Source: Brucella pituitosa (lineage in GTDB: Bacteria; Pseudomonadota; Alphaproteobacteria; Rhizobiales; Rhizobiaceae). From it: a stretch of DNA of 64,000 nucleotides. The translations under genes were made by a program, and so were the position numbers. The notes under the pieces are model-generated. The model was given only the letters and a program-made list of their open reading frames with translations, searched no databases and had not been told where the DNA came from. This document shows positions 17,907-26,676 of this stretch, in pieces (within the stretch, counting starts at the first letter, position 1; every line of letters begins with the position of its first letter). The DNA lies in the NCBI RefSeq assembly GCF_003049685.1, contig NZ_PYSY02000002.1, forward strand, positions 744,001 through 808,000. Reading direction: 5' to 3'.

Positions 17907-18188
17907 ATGCAAGTTCTTGTCCGCGATAATAACGTTGATCAAGCCTTACGCGTTTTGAAGAAGAAATTGCAGCGTGAAGGTGTGTTTCGCGAGATGAAGG
18001 CTCGCAGGGCATATGAAAAGCCTTCCGAAAAACGCATTCGCGAAAAAGAAGCTGCAATAGGCAGAGCCCGAAAAGAAGCGAAGAAGAAAGCGCAACGTGA
18101 AGGATTACTGCCTAAGCCCAAGAGAAAGCCGTTATCGGGGACTACTAGATCCCCAGCTCATAACGTTAATGCTCAAACTGCAGCTTAA
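17907..18188 (+). CDS. rpsU: 30S ribosomal protein bS21
   Basis: This 93-residue protein matches bS21: [20 protein letters not shown] at the start, then [17 protein letters not shown] and a run of Arg/Lys ([13 protein letters not shown]). bS21 binds the 30S subunit near the anti-Shine-Dalgarno end of 16S rRNA and helps initiation. The tail beyond residue 75 is longer than usual for alphaproteobacterial bS21. The ribosome binding site TTAGGAGAG fits well. It ends 36 bases before the convergent tape-measure gene, inside the outer phage tail module. Phage-borne bS21 is known from several phage groups. Confidence 0.93.
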   Translation: MQVLVRDNNVDQALRVLKKKLQREGVFREMKARRAYEKPSEKRIREKEAAIGRARKEAKKKAQREGLLPKPKRKPLSGTTRSPAHNVNAQTAA

Positions 18189-18224
18189 AAGAAACCAGGA
18201 ACTGCACGAACGCCATCCAGATTC

Positions 18225-20972
18225 CTATCGCACTAACCCCCGCCTTGATGCCTGTTTACTGTCCCGTGCGAAGCGCATCGGCCCTGATTTGTCGTACTGC
18301 CGAAGTCCCTGACTAACGCCATCGCTGACAACGGCGCGGATGTAATCGTCACCGCTCGCGCTTGCCACGTTGATATTGATCTGTGGTGCCACCTGTGCAG
18401 CACTTGGCCTTTGCGGAGCGCTGAGTATCGGCATTGAGGGTGCGCGCAAACTCGGAGTGCCGTCGGCAAAGGCTGGCAAGCGATCCTGGTTGATCGCTTC
18501 AAGAAGCCCACGATATTTCGCTGTCGAACGAGCGTTCGTGATAAACTCTTTATTCGACACTCTCGCGAGGATGCTGTCACTGCGACCAGTTCCCGGTCCA
18601 CGAATGAGGCCATGACCGGGGCGCGAAGGCGTTCCATTGGCAAACTTTGGCAGCCCGCCATCTTTGAACCCCATGAATCCACCGAACAAACTTCCTGACT
18701 TGCCGAACAGACCATCGAAAAGGTTGTTCAGCGTCATGTCCAGCAACTTATCGATCAGCTTTTGAACAGCATCTGTCAGGGCTTCAACAGCGTCTTTTCC
18801 AGATGAGAGGTCAGTAACTAGCCCCTTAAAAGCGTCCAGTTCGGTGCTTCGCCACTCCGAAGACTTCTGCCTTAGCTCGCCCTGCGCCTCGTTGAGCTTG
18901 TTCGCTTCAGCCGTAGCAAGGGCCCACTGCTGAGCAGTCTGGGCAATCTGCGACCTGAGTTCAGGAGTGATGGCAATGCCGGCTTTTTGAGCCGCATTGA
19001 GTAGTTCCTGCTCGGTGCGTGCCTTTTCAGCTGCGAAGCCGTAATCATCAATTAGTGGGTTGATCTGGCGAAGCGCTTCTGTTTCGGCGACAAGTGCAGC
19101 TGTGCGGTCGTTAGTGTCCTGAACTGTCGTGTCGAATTTTTCAGCCGGTGTCTTTTTTTCTTTCTTCGGCTTCTTGCCTTCGGCAGTTCGAGATTCTTGT
19201 GCGGCGAGATTGGCTTTCGCGATGCGGTCTATCGCTTCTTCCGTTAGCTTTGTGCCATCCTTAATCGCATCGTTTCGAACGCGAATACGCTCCATTTCTA
19301 GAGCGTGCTCCTTCTTATTCAAAGAAGCCTTGCGCAGCGCTTCTTTTTCGTAATTGCTCGCCGCGACTGCATTCAAATCAATTCGGATAACATCATCTTT
19401 TGCTGATCGGCCCATTTCAGCGCGCGTGTCAGCTAGTCTTGCCTGTAATAGGCGAGCAGCTTGCTCCGCTTCCACCAGCTTGCCAACGAAAAGCTCCACG
19501 GAACTGGTAAACGATTCCCACGCAGGATTTGCGCGCGTAATGCCATCAAGCTCTGACGCTAACTTTTGCGCAGTAATTGCACCTGATCGGAACTGTTCGC
19601 CAAGTGATCTTACCTTATCGACTTCATCTTGTGGCACACCTTCAAAACTGACATTCCGAAGATTATCGAACTGATCTGTAACGGTTTGAGTGGCTTGTGA
19701 TATTTCTTCTAGCGAAACAGCTATGCCGCCTTCAAGCTTATCAGGCAGGCCACGGGCAATTTTCCCCCCAGCCTCTTCGACTGCATCACCTGTGTCTTTT
19801 GCCGCATCCTGAACCTCTTTTAGAGCTGCGGCATAAACTTCTGAAGCCTCGCTGGCCTGGCCAACAGTTGAATTGTAGAGAATGAGCGATGATACAACCG
19901 CACCACCGATGACCATGCCGACAGGACCGGCAGCGGCACCAAGCCCACCGAAGGCAGTTGCCAAGCCGCCCATTGTGCTTGCGGCAGCTAGAGCCTTCCT
20001 GAGTTGGCCCAGAGCCGTCACGCCAAGACCGAGCGTACGGATCATGCCAAGGAGAGAACGTCCGACGAGGGCTCCTGCAATGACAGCAGCAACCTGCAAA
20101 GCTCCGTCGGCGACTTTGTCGAAGTTGTCGGCTATCATGACTAGAGCTTCGGAGATCTTCGCAGATACTCCAGCTGCACTGTCAGCATTGCCAACGTACT
20201 GGAGCAGAGCATTGTTCAGAAGAGTAAAGCCGTCGCCGATCGTGGCAGGCATGTCGGCGGCTTCTTGACGAAGCGTTTCCATCTGGCTTGAGAGGCCGCG
20301 AACAATGTCGTTACCAGTGATCTTACCCTGCGAGCCAAGCTTGCGCAGACCGCCCACTGTCGTACCTAGACCAGTTGCCAACGCCTCAGCGACACGGCCA
20401 CCTGAATCAATCACTGTATTGAGGTTGTCGCCTTGCAGTTTTCCAAGCGCCATAGCCTTGGCGAGCGCATCAATAACTCGTGCAGCTCGATCCCCCTTGG
20501 CGCCTGACACAACGAGAGCGTTGTTCAATGCCTCGGTGTAGTTCAGAGATTCATCAGTATTGTAGCCGAGCTCGCGAACAGCTGTAGCATTGGATAGATA
20601 GCTTTCAGCTGTTTGGGTTAGATCAGAGTAGGTCCGGCGCGCCATGTCGCCGAGACGGCCCATGACCTCAGTACCTTTATCGATCGAACCTGCGGCGAGG
20701 TTGACACGAGACGTCATATCCGTCCACGTATCTGTCATCTTGCGCAACTGATCGACGCCCAGCGCAGCGCCTATTCCGGCGAGTGGTGCCGTGAGGCCGC
20801 TAAACGAGCGCGTGAAAATGCTATCCAGATTCTTGTTCATCTGGCGGGCGCGGCGTTCAATCGCATTAAATTGGCGATTAGAAACATCGTTGGCGCGGGC
20901 CAGGCTTTTTTCAAACGACTTGAAGTCAGCGGAAAGCTGAACAACCAGACTTTCGAGGTCGGTTCTTGCCAT
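18225..20972 (-). CDS. Tape measure protein (outer phage)
   Basis: This 915-residue protein has a helical N-terminus (MARTDLESLVVQLSADFKSFEKSL), a tape-measure N-terminal domain (MTDTWTDMTSRVNLAAG, then VVSGAKGDRAARVIDALAKAMA), a hydrophobic segment near residues 290-380 and long coiled-coil stretches. It sets tail length and is ejected ahead of the DNA. The end carries YDKSGPMRFARDSKQASRRG, shared in pattern with the inner element's tape measure. Start at the ATG with GAG seven bases upstream. Confidence 0.95.
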   Translation of the reverse strand: MARTDLESLVVQLSADFKSFEKSLARANDVSNRQFNAIERRARQMNKNLDSIFTRSFSGLTAPLAGIGAALGVDQLRKMTDTWTDMTSRVNLAAGSIDKGTEVMGRLGDMARRTYSDLTQTAESYLSNATAVRELGYNTDESLNYTEALNNALVVSGAKGDRAARVIDALAKAMALGKLQGDNLNTVIDSGGRVAEALATGLGTTVGGLRKLGSQGKITGNDIVRGLSSQMETLRQEAADMPATIGDGFTLLNNALLQYVGNADSAAGVSAKISEALVMIADNFDKVADGALQVAAVIAGALVGRSLLGMIRTLGLGVTALGQLRKALAAASTMGGLATAFGGLGAAAGPVGMVIGGAVVSSLILYNSTVGQASEASEVYAAALKEVQDAAKDTGDAVEEAGGKIARGLPDKLEGGIAVSLEEISQATQTVTDQFDNLRNVSFEGVPQDEVDKVRSLGEQFRSGAITAQKLASELDGITRANPAWESFTSSVELFVGKLVEAEQAARLLQARLADTRAEMGRSAKDDVIRIDLNAVAASNYEKEALRKASLNKKEHALEMERIRVRNDAIKDGTKLTEEAIDRIAKANLAAQESRTAEGKKPKKEKKTPAEKFDTTVQDTNDRTAALVAETEALRQINPLIDDYGFAAEKARTEQELLNAAQKAGIAITPELRSQIAQTAQQWALATAEANKLNEAQGELRQKSSEWRSTELDAFKGLVTDLSSGKDAVEALTDAVQKLIDKLLDMTLNNLFDGLFGKSGSLFGGFMGFKDGGLPKFANGTPSRPGHGLIRGPGTGRSDSILARVSNKEFITNARSTAKYRGLLEAINQDRLPAFADGTPSLRAPSMPILSAPQRPSAAQVAPQININVASASGDDYIRAVVSDGVSQGLRQYDKSGPMRFARDSKQASRRGLVR

Positions 20973-20992
20973 ACTCAACGATGTCCTGATAA

Positions 20993-21020
20993 GAAAAAAG
21001 CCCGCACGAATGCGAGCTTG
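20993..21020 (-). terminator. Minus-strand terminator-like hairpin between tail chaperone and tape measure
   Basis: On the minus strand AAGCTCGCA can pair with TGCGGGCTT (21019-20998), followed by TTTTTC. It lies just before the tape-measure start, where it could attenuate the late transcript. Confidence 0.55.
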
Positions 21021-21023
21021 GGG

Positions 21024-21332
21024 ATGTGGATGAAAGTATTGGTCGGCGCGGCCTGCATCGCGGTTATCGCGTTCGTCGGGTACTATTTTTGGAATGAGTA
21101 CCGTGCGGCGCAGTATGTAGCTGCAGCGCGTTCAGCTAGCGCAGAACAATCCCTAAGGGACTACGAGGCCGATTGCGATGTTTGGGTAAAAGCCCTGAAT
21201 TCTTGGAAGAACGGCAGTCCGGACGGTCGCGCTGATAGCTTTGCGAAAGCCCGAGGCGAAGTTGACCGGTGTCTAAACTACACAGTCGGACGGCCGTGGC
21301 AAGAAAAAAACATCAGCATAAAGTACTGGTAA
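21024..21332 (+). CDS. Single-pass membrane or exported cargo protein
   Basis: This 102-residue protein has an N-terminal hydrophobic segment (KVLVGAACIAVIAFVGYYFW) followed by a soluble, charged domain with two Cys and three Trp. It sits on the plus strand between the tail chaperone and tape-measure genes. ATGs at 21024 and 21030 are both possible; GGGG precedes the first. No family is recognised. An inner-membrane protein facing the periplasm is the likely topology. Confidence 0.55.
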   Translation: MWMKVLVGAACIAVIAFVGYYFWNEYRAAQYVAAARSASAEQSLRDYEADCDVWVKALNSWKNGSPDGRADSFAKARGEVDRCLNYTVGRPWQEKNISIKYW

Positions 21333-21350
21333 GGCCAGCATCACCCAGCC

Positions 21351-21534
21351 TTAAAGCCAATCCCAAAGCTCATCTTTTTCGGACTCTGACAGTTTGCCAG
21401 GCTCGTCTGGCGTAGACGCTTTGATGTAACCATCAAGCGCCGCCATGTACTGCCAAATCGACATTTTGCGCACTTCTTGCGGCGTATAGCCTAGAACTGC
21501 ACCGTTTCCGTAGATGGCGGCAAATCTGATTTTT
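21351..21534 (-). CDS. Tail chaperone extension, reached by probable -1 frameshift
   Basis: In the -1 frame of the upstream chaperone gene a stop-free stretch encodes AIYGNGAVLGYTPQEVRKM, then SIWQYMAALDGY, and ends DELWDWL. The inner element encodes the same pattern (ADIYQTAGAIGLKPADLSDM, then TMWQFNQYLEGW) fused in frame. The frames meet at an A5 run (plus T5 at 21530-21534). Slippage there would give a 186-residue G-GT-type product, as in lambda gpG/gpGT. The homology begins upstream of any ATG, which favours frameshifting over a separate gene. Confidence 0.7.
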
Positions 21535-21910
21535 CCATTGGGAAGGCTGTCGAGTTGCTCCCCTCCTGACTTGCCGCTCCCTGCTCCCCCACCGGCTCCT
21601 CCGGTACGCCCTGAATTCCAGCCTGCAATATCGCAATTGCATGAAGCAAATTTTCGGCCGGCGGGCGCTTTTCGACATAACGCTGCACAAGCTTCGTCGC
21701 GTCGGTTGGCTTCATCTCCCCGCCAATCAGGCCTTGCCGAATGACATTTGCGATATCACCGACGAAACACTGCTTTGATATCAGGCGCTCAAGAATAACC
21801 CAGGGGCCCGCATCGCAGGCCTCCTGAAGTGCTTCGAGTTCGCTCCACCCAAGGCGGAAGGTGTAATCATCATCCGCCCAGGTTAGTTCGATCGACGCGT
21901 CTCGACTCAT
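21491..21910 (-). CDS. Tail assembly chaperone, TAC_11 (GTA) family
   Basis: This 139-residue protein matches the GTA family chaperone pattern: FRLGWSELEALQEACDAG, VIRQGLIGGEMKPTDATKLVQRYVEKRPPAENLLHAIAIL. It would coat the tape measure before tube polymerisation. It lies between the tail tube and tape-measure genes, overlapping the tube gene by one base. The zero frame ends at 21491; see the -1 extension at 21351-21534. Confidence 0.88.
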   Translation of the reverse strand: MSRDASIELTWADDDYTFRLGWSELEALQEACDAGPWVILERLISKQCFVGDIANVIRQGLIGGEMKPTDATKLVQRYVEKRPPAENLLHAIAILQAGIQGVPEEPVGEQGAASQEGSNSTAFPMEKSDLPPSTETVQF

Positions 21911-22359
21911 TATGGCGTGGCCGGAGTAGACGTACGAACCATGACGCCATCGGACTGCAGGCTGACATTCAGCGTTGCGCGCTGGCCATTAGTAGCGCCA
22001 GCCTCGATGCTTTCAACGTGCATGAAGCCGGTCCAAGTAATAGTTTTTGCAGGAAATTCCCACTCTACCTTAACCGGAATGGATTCGAGGCTGTCGACGG
22101 CATCTAGCCATGTATCGACACTTTCAGCTGCCAGTACGCCCTCGCCGCTGATGCTCATCGAAAGACTGGTCGCATCGCGCCCAACCCAATCGACCTTATC
22201 CGGGTCAGTACAGTCAGGAACATTGACCTCTTCAAGACCTTTGTTAATTGTGATCGATCGCTGTGTGAAGCCACAAGGGTTTTCGTAAACAATCGGCTCG
22301 GCATCGTTGCCGATAAGGACGCGGAATTTACCGCCCTTGATAGTTGTTGCTTGAGCCAA
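21910..22359 (-). CDS. Major tail tube protein
   Basis: This 149-residue protein has the tube-protein layout of TP901-1/GTA-type phages: GGKFRVLIGND at the start, SLSMSISGEGVLA in the middle and ATLNVSLQSDGVMV at the end. A TTG at 22359 is preferred as start because GGAGG lies seven bases before it. A longer frame to 22374 would include that site. It sits between DUF3168 and chaperone genes, the normal order. Confidence 0.85.
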   Translation of the reverse strand: MAQATTIKGGKFRVLIGNDAEPIVYENPCGFTQRSITINKGLEEVNVPDCTDPDKVDWVGRDATSLSMSISGEGVLAAESVDTWLDAVDSLESIPVKVEWEFPAKTITWTGFMHVESIEAGATNGQRATLNVSLQSDGVMVRTSTPATP

Positions 22360-22432
22360 TGCGGCCTCCAACAAAAAAGGCCGCCTATAGCGACCTTAAA
22401 AAAGATTGAATTGTGAAATCCGGCGGCGCGGG

Positions 22433-22852
22433 CTACGGCGTCTCGATGACTGCCGTGTACTGGATAGAAGCCTGATTGATGCCGGGCGCGCGGATGTAGT
22501 CGGTTCGCCAATAATCGAAGGTGACGAGCGCGTTTACCGCGAGCGGAGGATCCCATCGTTTAAGCGCTTTGGTGACTGCGTCGGCGATTTGCCGAACCTG
22601 TTTCTGACTTGGCAGAGACGACCAGCAATTGATTTGAAAAGTAACGTCTACCGCATCAACGCAATCGGCACTGTCATCAGAAGATGAAGCGCTGCCGAAT
22701 GACACATAAGGATAGGTTGCGGCCGGTATATTACCATTGGGATCGGCAGGAGGATTGTCGTAGACCTTGTCAGCGCCGATTAGAGTTGTGAGGGCAGCAT
22801 TCTGCGATAACCGCGCGTATATCGCGGTTTGAAGTTCCCATACTGGGTCCAT
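22433..22852 (-). CDS. Tail completion/neck protein, DUF3168 family
   Basis: This 139-residue protein matches the DUF3168 pattern: VWELQTAIYARLSQNAALTTLIG at the start, YPYVSFGSASSSDD in the middle, VTFQINCWSSLPSQKQVRQIADAV after. Family members close the head-tail joint. It starts four bases after the gp10-like gene ends. The inner element has its own homologue at 38027-38416. Confidence 0.88.
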   Translation of the reverse strand: MDPVWELQTAIYARLSQNAALTTLIGADKVYDNPPADPNGNIPAATYPYVSFGSASSSDDSADCVDAVDVTFQINCWSSLPSQKQVRQIADAVTKALKRWDPPLAVNALVTFDYWRTDYIRAPGINQASIQYTAVIETP

Positions 22853-22855
22853 CCA

Positions 22856-23329
22856 TCAGCCTCCTGCGGCTACTGTTTTCGCGGCTTTGGTGATGGCTCG
22901 ACGAATACGGCGTTTCGTCTCTTTGTCCTTGGCCCGCCACGTCACGTAGAAGAACGGCTGCTTGCCTTGGCCGGGGTTCTTTGTTCCGGGGAACATGCCT
23001 TTGTTGGCAAAGCCTACCGTACCGAATTCAATCCAGCGAGCATAGTAAGCTTCCTTATTGCCAGCATAAATCGTGATCGTCCAATCAGCTGCAAGGCTGG
23101 CTTCTACCGTCGCGATAACCATGCTGCCCTTTGGAGCCTTGCCCCACGTCCAGCCGATGCTTTCCCGTAGTGCTCCGTCATCTTCAGCGACACGACGTTT
23201 CATCATATCGACGATATCGTCTGAGCCTTGCTCCATTGCACCGCGAACCATGTCGCGAGCGACTTTTGGCAAGCGTTTGAACTTCTGTTCGAGTTTGGCG
23301 AGCCCCAGAATGCGCGCACCAATTGCCAT
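22856..23329 (-). CDS. HK97 gp10-like head-tail joining protein
   Basis: This 157-residue protein begins ILGLAKLEQKFKRLPKVARDMVRGAMEQGSDDIVDMMKRR and contains YYARWIEFGT, the hallmark of the HK97 gp10 family that completes the head-tail interface. The basic tail is KRRIRRAITKAAKTVA. It overlaps the head-closure gene by one base. Confidence 0.88.
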   Translation of the reverse strand: MAIGARILGLAKLEQKFKRLPKVARDMVRGAMEQGSDDIVDMMKRRVAEDDGALRESIGWTWGKAPKGSMVIATVEASLAADWTITIYAGNKEAYYARWIEFGTVGFANKGMFPGTKNPGQGKQPFFYVTWRAKDKETKRRIRRAITKAAKTVAAGG

Positions 23330-23679
23330 CAGCCACCGCCCTGCACGACAGCGCGCATTTCGATATACTGATTAACCTCGTCGGGGTTCGCACAAGACTG
23401 GATTTCGTAGAAGACACCCGTTCGCTTGTTTCTCGCGCGCCATGACGGCGTGACGCCTCGTGTTCGCGGTTCACTGCGAACAACAAGCGTATAAGGCTGG
23501 ATGCCTTGAGTACGAGCCGCAATATCGTTTTCAGAACCAAGGCGGGGCTGTAAGCGAGCGGCGGTTTCGAACTTGTCTACCCAATCCTGGCTGGTGCCAC
23601 CGCCCTCATCCCTCACCGCTTCACGCTGTTGAAAGACCACGATGTTGTTGAGCGCACCTGCGCCTTTACGTGTCGCCAT
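23329..23679 (-). CDS. Head closure protein (SPP1 gp16-like)
   Basis: This 116-residue protein has NIVVFQQREAVRDEGGGTSQDW and YEIQSCANPDEVNQYIEMRAV, typical of the head-closure/adaptor family that plugs the portal. The start at 23679 (MATRKG) is preferred over an upstream ATG at 23688. It overlaps the small gene upstream by 14 bases. Confidence 0.85.
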   Translation of the reverse strand: MATRKGAGALNNIVVFQQREAVRDEGGGTSQDWVDKFETAARLQPRLGSENDIAARTQGIQPYTLVVRSEPRTRGVTPSWRARNKRTGVFYEIQSCANPDEVNQYIEMRAVVQGGG

Positions 23680-23845
23680 CCTTCTCACCTTTTCTAGGAG
23701 TTTTCAGACGAACAGCCTTGTTGGCTTGTACGGCAGAATTTGCGCACGGTGTAGTCACGAGGCCAGACCAGCCAGCCCTATAAGCAATCGTAACCTGCGG
23801 GAGCGGCTTCCAGTCAAAGTCTTCGGAGAAGCGGACGTGGGGCAT
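23666..23845 (-). CDS. Small phage protein of the connector region (59 aa)
   Basis: This short frame (MPHVRFSEDFDWKPLPQVTIAY at its start) fills the gap between the head-fibre and head-closure genes, with a start overlapping the stop of the head-fibre gene. Proteins of similar pattern occur at the same place in other alphaproteobacterial phages, to my knowledge without assigned function. It is too short to be noticed by length filters. Confidence 0.65.
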   Translation of the reverse strand: MPHVRFSEDFDWKPLPQVTIAYRAGWSGLVTTPCANSAVQANKAVRLKTPRKGEKDGDT

Positions 23846-24273
23846 TAAGGGGCTGCGTCTTCGAGGGCTGCTATGCGAGTTGCAAGCGCCTGTAGTGTGA
23901 CCTGCAAATTACCAGCTGCAAGGCCACCAGTACCGGCAACAACCTGAAGTGCAGTAGCCACAGGAAGAGCATGCACATGATCTGCACGTGCAGCAGTAGT
24001 GCCTGTACCGACAGCGGCAGCGGCGGCCAGTGCGGCTGGAGCCGTAGTTGCTACGGCCAAGCTAGACGTACCCGCTCCAATAGCAGTTCGCGCAGCGGCC
24101 TGATCAGCCCCAGCCGCGATTACGGCAGGTTTGCCCGTAATGTCGGCCCAAGCAGTAGCACCGCCACCACCTTCAAGGCCTTCAACCGTTGCGCCGGCCT
24201 CAACTTTCAGTGTGCCGCCGATGACAAGCGTATCGCCGCCGTCGGTAGAGTAGTTTTTAGTAATGTATGACAT
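23845..24273 (-). CDS. Head fibre-like protein
   Basis: This 142-residue protein is very rich in Ala, Gly and Thr. Its VIGGTLKVEAGATVEGL, AWADITGKPAVIAAG and ARADHVHALP segments match the head-fibre family (phi29 gp8.5 type), which decorates capsids. It lies between the connector and small 59-residue genes. It contributes to host attachment or is dispensable in known cases. Confidence 0.75.
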   Translation of the reverse strand: MSYITKNYSTDGGDTLVIGGTLKVEAGATVEGLEGGGGATAWADITGKPAVIAAGADQAAARTAIGAGTSSLAVATTAPAALAAAAAVGTGTTAARADHVHALPVATALQVVAGTGGLAAGNLQVTLQALATRIAALEDAAP

Positions 24274-24282
24274 ATCCGCCTC

Positions 24283-24564
24283 CTAGACAGACATCAGGCG
24301 AAACGGGTTGATGAGCCGCCGCGCCGTTGGGATTTCTGTGTGGATGGTGCCGGTGATGTCAGATTCACGGTTCTCGTACATGCTGGCAGCATGCAGCATA
24401 ATAGCCGCGTCAAACTCGAACTCTGCGCCTACTGGAACCGTCTCTCGACGAACGTAATGGAGAGCCCACGATTTAGACGCATCCAGATAAGCCTGGATGA
24501 TTTCGTCCTCGTCGTCGTAATCCACGCGGATATGTTTTTTGAACTTTTCGAGTGTTACCGACAT
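24283..24564 (-). CDS. Head-tail connector protein (gp6-like)
   Basis: This 93-residue protein starts SVTLEKFKKHIRVDYDDEDEIIQAYLDASKSWA, the HK97 gp6/DUF connector signature, and ends NPFRLMSV. It forms the ring under the portal. It follows the capsid gene as expected. Confidence 0.88.
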   Translation of the reverse strand: MSVTLEKFKKHIRVDYDDEDEIIQAYLDASKSWALHYVRRETVPVGAEFEFDAAIMLHAASMYENRESDITGTIHTEIPTARRLINPFRLMSV

Positions 24565-24608
24565 CGTGCCTCACAAATGGCGGGCGCTCCAGAGAGCGCC
24601 CTTGTTCG

Positions 24609-25805
24609 TTAAGCCGCGACCTTATGATAGCGGAACACTGTCGGATCTACGACACCGCCGCCAACACGCTTGGTCGTGTAGAACTGCACGAATGGCTTAT
24701 TGGTGTACGGATCCCGAAGAATGCGAATGCCAGTACGGTCAATGACCAAATAACCGCTGAAGTCGCCAAATACGATTGGGATCGCACCTGCGGCAATATC
24801 AGGCATCGCGGCAAACTCGGTCACAGGATGACCAAGGACTGTCGCCGGCTGACCCGACTGAAGTCCCGGCTGCCAGATGAAATTACCGTTGCCATCTTTC
24901 AGCTTACGGATTGCACCCTGCGTCTTACGATTCATAGCAAAGCGCGCATTTGGCGTGCGCTCGCTCGGCAGATCGTAAACAAGATCAACGAGACCATCGA
25001 GGGACAATTCAGCTGCCTTGCCGGTCTTCACTTCTGGAATGGCGCCCCAAGGATGTGAGCCAGCAGTCGTATAGGTCAAAAGACCCTTCGGCTTGTCGGT
25101 GCCATTGCCTGAGATAAATGCAAGGCCTTCCTGATAAGCGAATTCAGTCTCGACTTCACCAGCAAGCCAGTTTTCGAGGTTGATTTCGGAATCATCCAGC
25201 AATCGCTGGGTTGCGGCTGGGTTCGCATAAATCTCGCCGGTATTGAACTTCACTTCCGCAAACTTTGCAGTCGTGGTTTCAGGCCGCTCAGTGGTTTCAC
25301 CAACCCAGCCCGATGCGGTAGCGCGATCGTTGTAAAGCTTCGAGAAGCCATTGCCACTGATCGTCTGCGTCGCTGCGATCTGACGCATTGGCGAAATGAT
25401 CTTCAGCTTGTCGATGATCGAACGGTCCCACTCAGTTGGAGCTGTGTAACCACCGTCCTCTGGAGTGCCGACGTTCATTGCGGCCTTTGGATTTTCGCGG
25501 AAGTAGGCGTCCAATCCAGCTTCGTCACCACGACGGAAGAAGCGTTCAAACGCTTTAGCGTGGGCGCTATTAGGCTTATGGTTATCGTTGGCAGGATCAC
25601 CAAAAAGCGCCGCAGCGATCTTCTGATTGGCCTCGTCGATTGCAGTGCTGAGCTTGCCGACTTCGTCGTTGATCCGATCAACCTTTTCAGCCTGCACAAC
25701 GTCCTTACGAACATCGGCCAGAGCCTTGTTGTGTTCGGCCTTGAATGCTTCAAAGGCCTCGCCCTGCTTTTCAATAAGAGCGGTTACAGTCGTGATGTCA
25801 GTCAT
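24609..25805 (-). CDS. Major capsid protein (HK97 fold)
   Basis: This 398-residue protein has an N-terminal coiled-coil delta domain (about 1-95) that acts as internal scaffold and is removed by the protease. The HK97 fold follows (GGYTAPTEWDRSIIDKLK, FAMNRKTQGAIRKLKDGNG, RVGGGVVDPTVFRYHKVAA). The delta/body linker holds the PANDNHKP motif that recurs in other proteins here. It overlaps the protease gene by 8 bp. Confidence 0.95.
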   Translation of the reverse strand: MTDITTVTALIEKQGEAFEAFKAEHNKALADVRKDVVQAEKVDRINDEVGKLSTAIDEANQKIAAALFGDPANDNHKPNSAHAKAFERFFRRGDEAGLDAYFRENPKAAMNVGTPEDGGYTAPTEWDRSIIDKLKIISPMRQIAATQTISGNGFSKLYNDRATASGWVGETTERPETTTAKFAEVKFNTGEIYANPAATQRLLDDSEINLENWLAGEVETEFAYQEGLAFISGNGTDKPKGLLTYTTAGSHPWGAIPEVKTGKAAELSLDGLVDLVYDLPSERTPNARFAMNRKTQGAIRKLKDGNGNFIWQPGLQSGQPATVLGHPVTEFAAMPDIAAGAIPIVFGDFSGYLVIDRTGIRILRDPYTNKPFVQFYTTKRVGGGVVDPTVFRYHKVAA

Positions 25806-26670
25806 GGGAGACTCCTAACGCTGACGTTGATTTCATGAGGGATGCCGCGATTGCGGCGTAGTCAGACTTGGCAACATCAGCGTTGGAATTGGGCTCAACG
25901 GCATCGTCGCGCGCGGCCTTCTTCATGTCTGAAATGGTTGTCTTCGCTTCTTTGGCGGATGCGCCAGCAAGCCTCAATGCGCGTTCGGTTTGCTTTTCAG
26001 CCCTAAGCGCGTTGGCTTTTGCGTTCGGTTCCGACTTGATACGGTCAGCCGGTAGCAAAGCAGTAGCAAAACCAGCATCGATTGCCGCCTGACCTGAGAA
26101 CCAAGTTTCAGCATCCATCATGGACGCCACGGTTTCGGCATCATTGCCGGTTCTGGCCTCGTAGACGGATGCCATATTGGCGTCGAACTGCTCCATCGTG
26201 ACTGCCATTTCGGCAAAGTCACGACGGTTGCCCATAGCGACGGTCCAGCAATTATGGATCATGATTGATGCGGATGTGCCGATTTCGATCTCGTCACCAG
26301 CCATAGCGATTACGCTGGCAGCACTTGCAGCGACGCCGAGTACCTTGACCTTCACCGACAGAGTATTTGCATCAGCGTGGTCGCGGATCTTGTTGTAGAT
26401 CGCCACCCCTTCAAACATATCACCGCCTGGTGAATTGATGTGAACTTCGAAGTCGCGACGTCCAATGGTTCGGAGAGCTGCATCCAGCCGCTTGAGCGTA
26501 AACCCGCCTCCGGTCCAGAAGTCTTCGCCGATCACATCATAGATTGAGATCACATTATCGCCGATTGCATCTGCAGAGAGGATGGAAGCGTCCCACCTCT
26601 CCAAGACGGCATCGGGCGTGCGAGCGCTAATGCCCGCTCGCGCAGGCACCGCAATTCTAGGTAAATTCAT
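25798..26670 (-). CDS. ClpP-type head maturation protease
   Basis: This 290-residue protein contains the S14 protease fold: HINSPGGDMFEGVAIYN, then GVAASAASVIAMAGDEI with the nucleophilic Ser, and IMIHNCW with the His. It cleaves the capsid delta domain after prohead assembly. The C-terminal 90 residues are charged and may serve as scaffold. The inner element instead uses a U35-type protease fused to its capsid, so the two heads come from different lineages. Confidence 0.92.
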   Translation of the reverse strand: MNLPRIAVPARAGISARTPDAVLERWDASILSADAIGDNVISIYDVIGEDFWTGGGFTLKRLDAALRTIGRRDFEVHINSPGGDMFEGVAIYNKIRDHADANTLSVKVKVLGVAASAASVIAMAGDEIEIGTSASIMIHNCWTVAMGNRRDFAEMAVTMEQFDANMASVYEARTGNDAETVASMMDAETWFSGQAAIDAGFATALLPADRIKSEPNAKANALRAEKQTERALRLAGASAKEAKTTISDMKKAARDDAVEPNSNADVAKSDYAAIAASLMKSTSALGVSHD

Positions 26671-26676
26671 ATTGGA

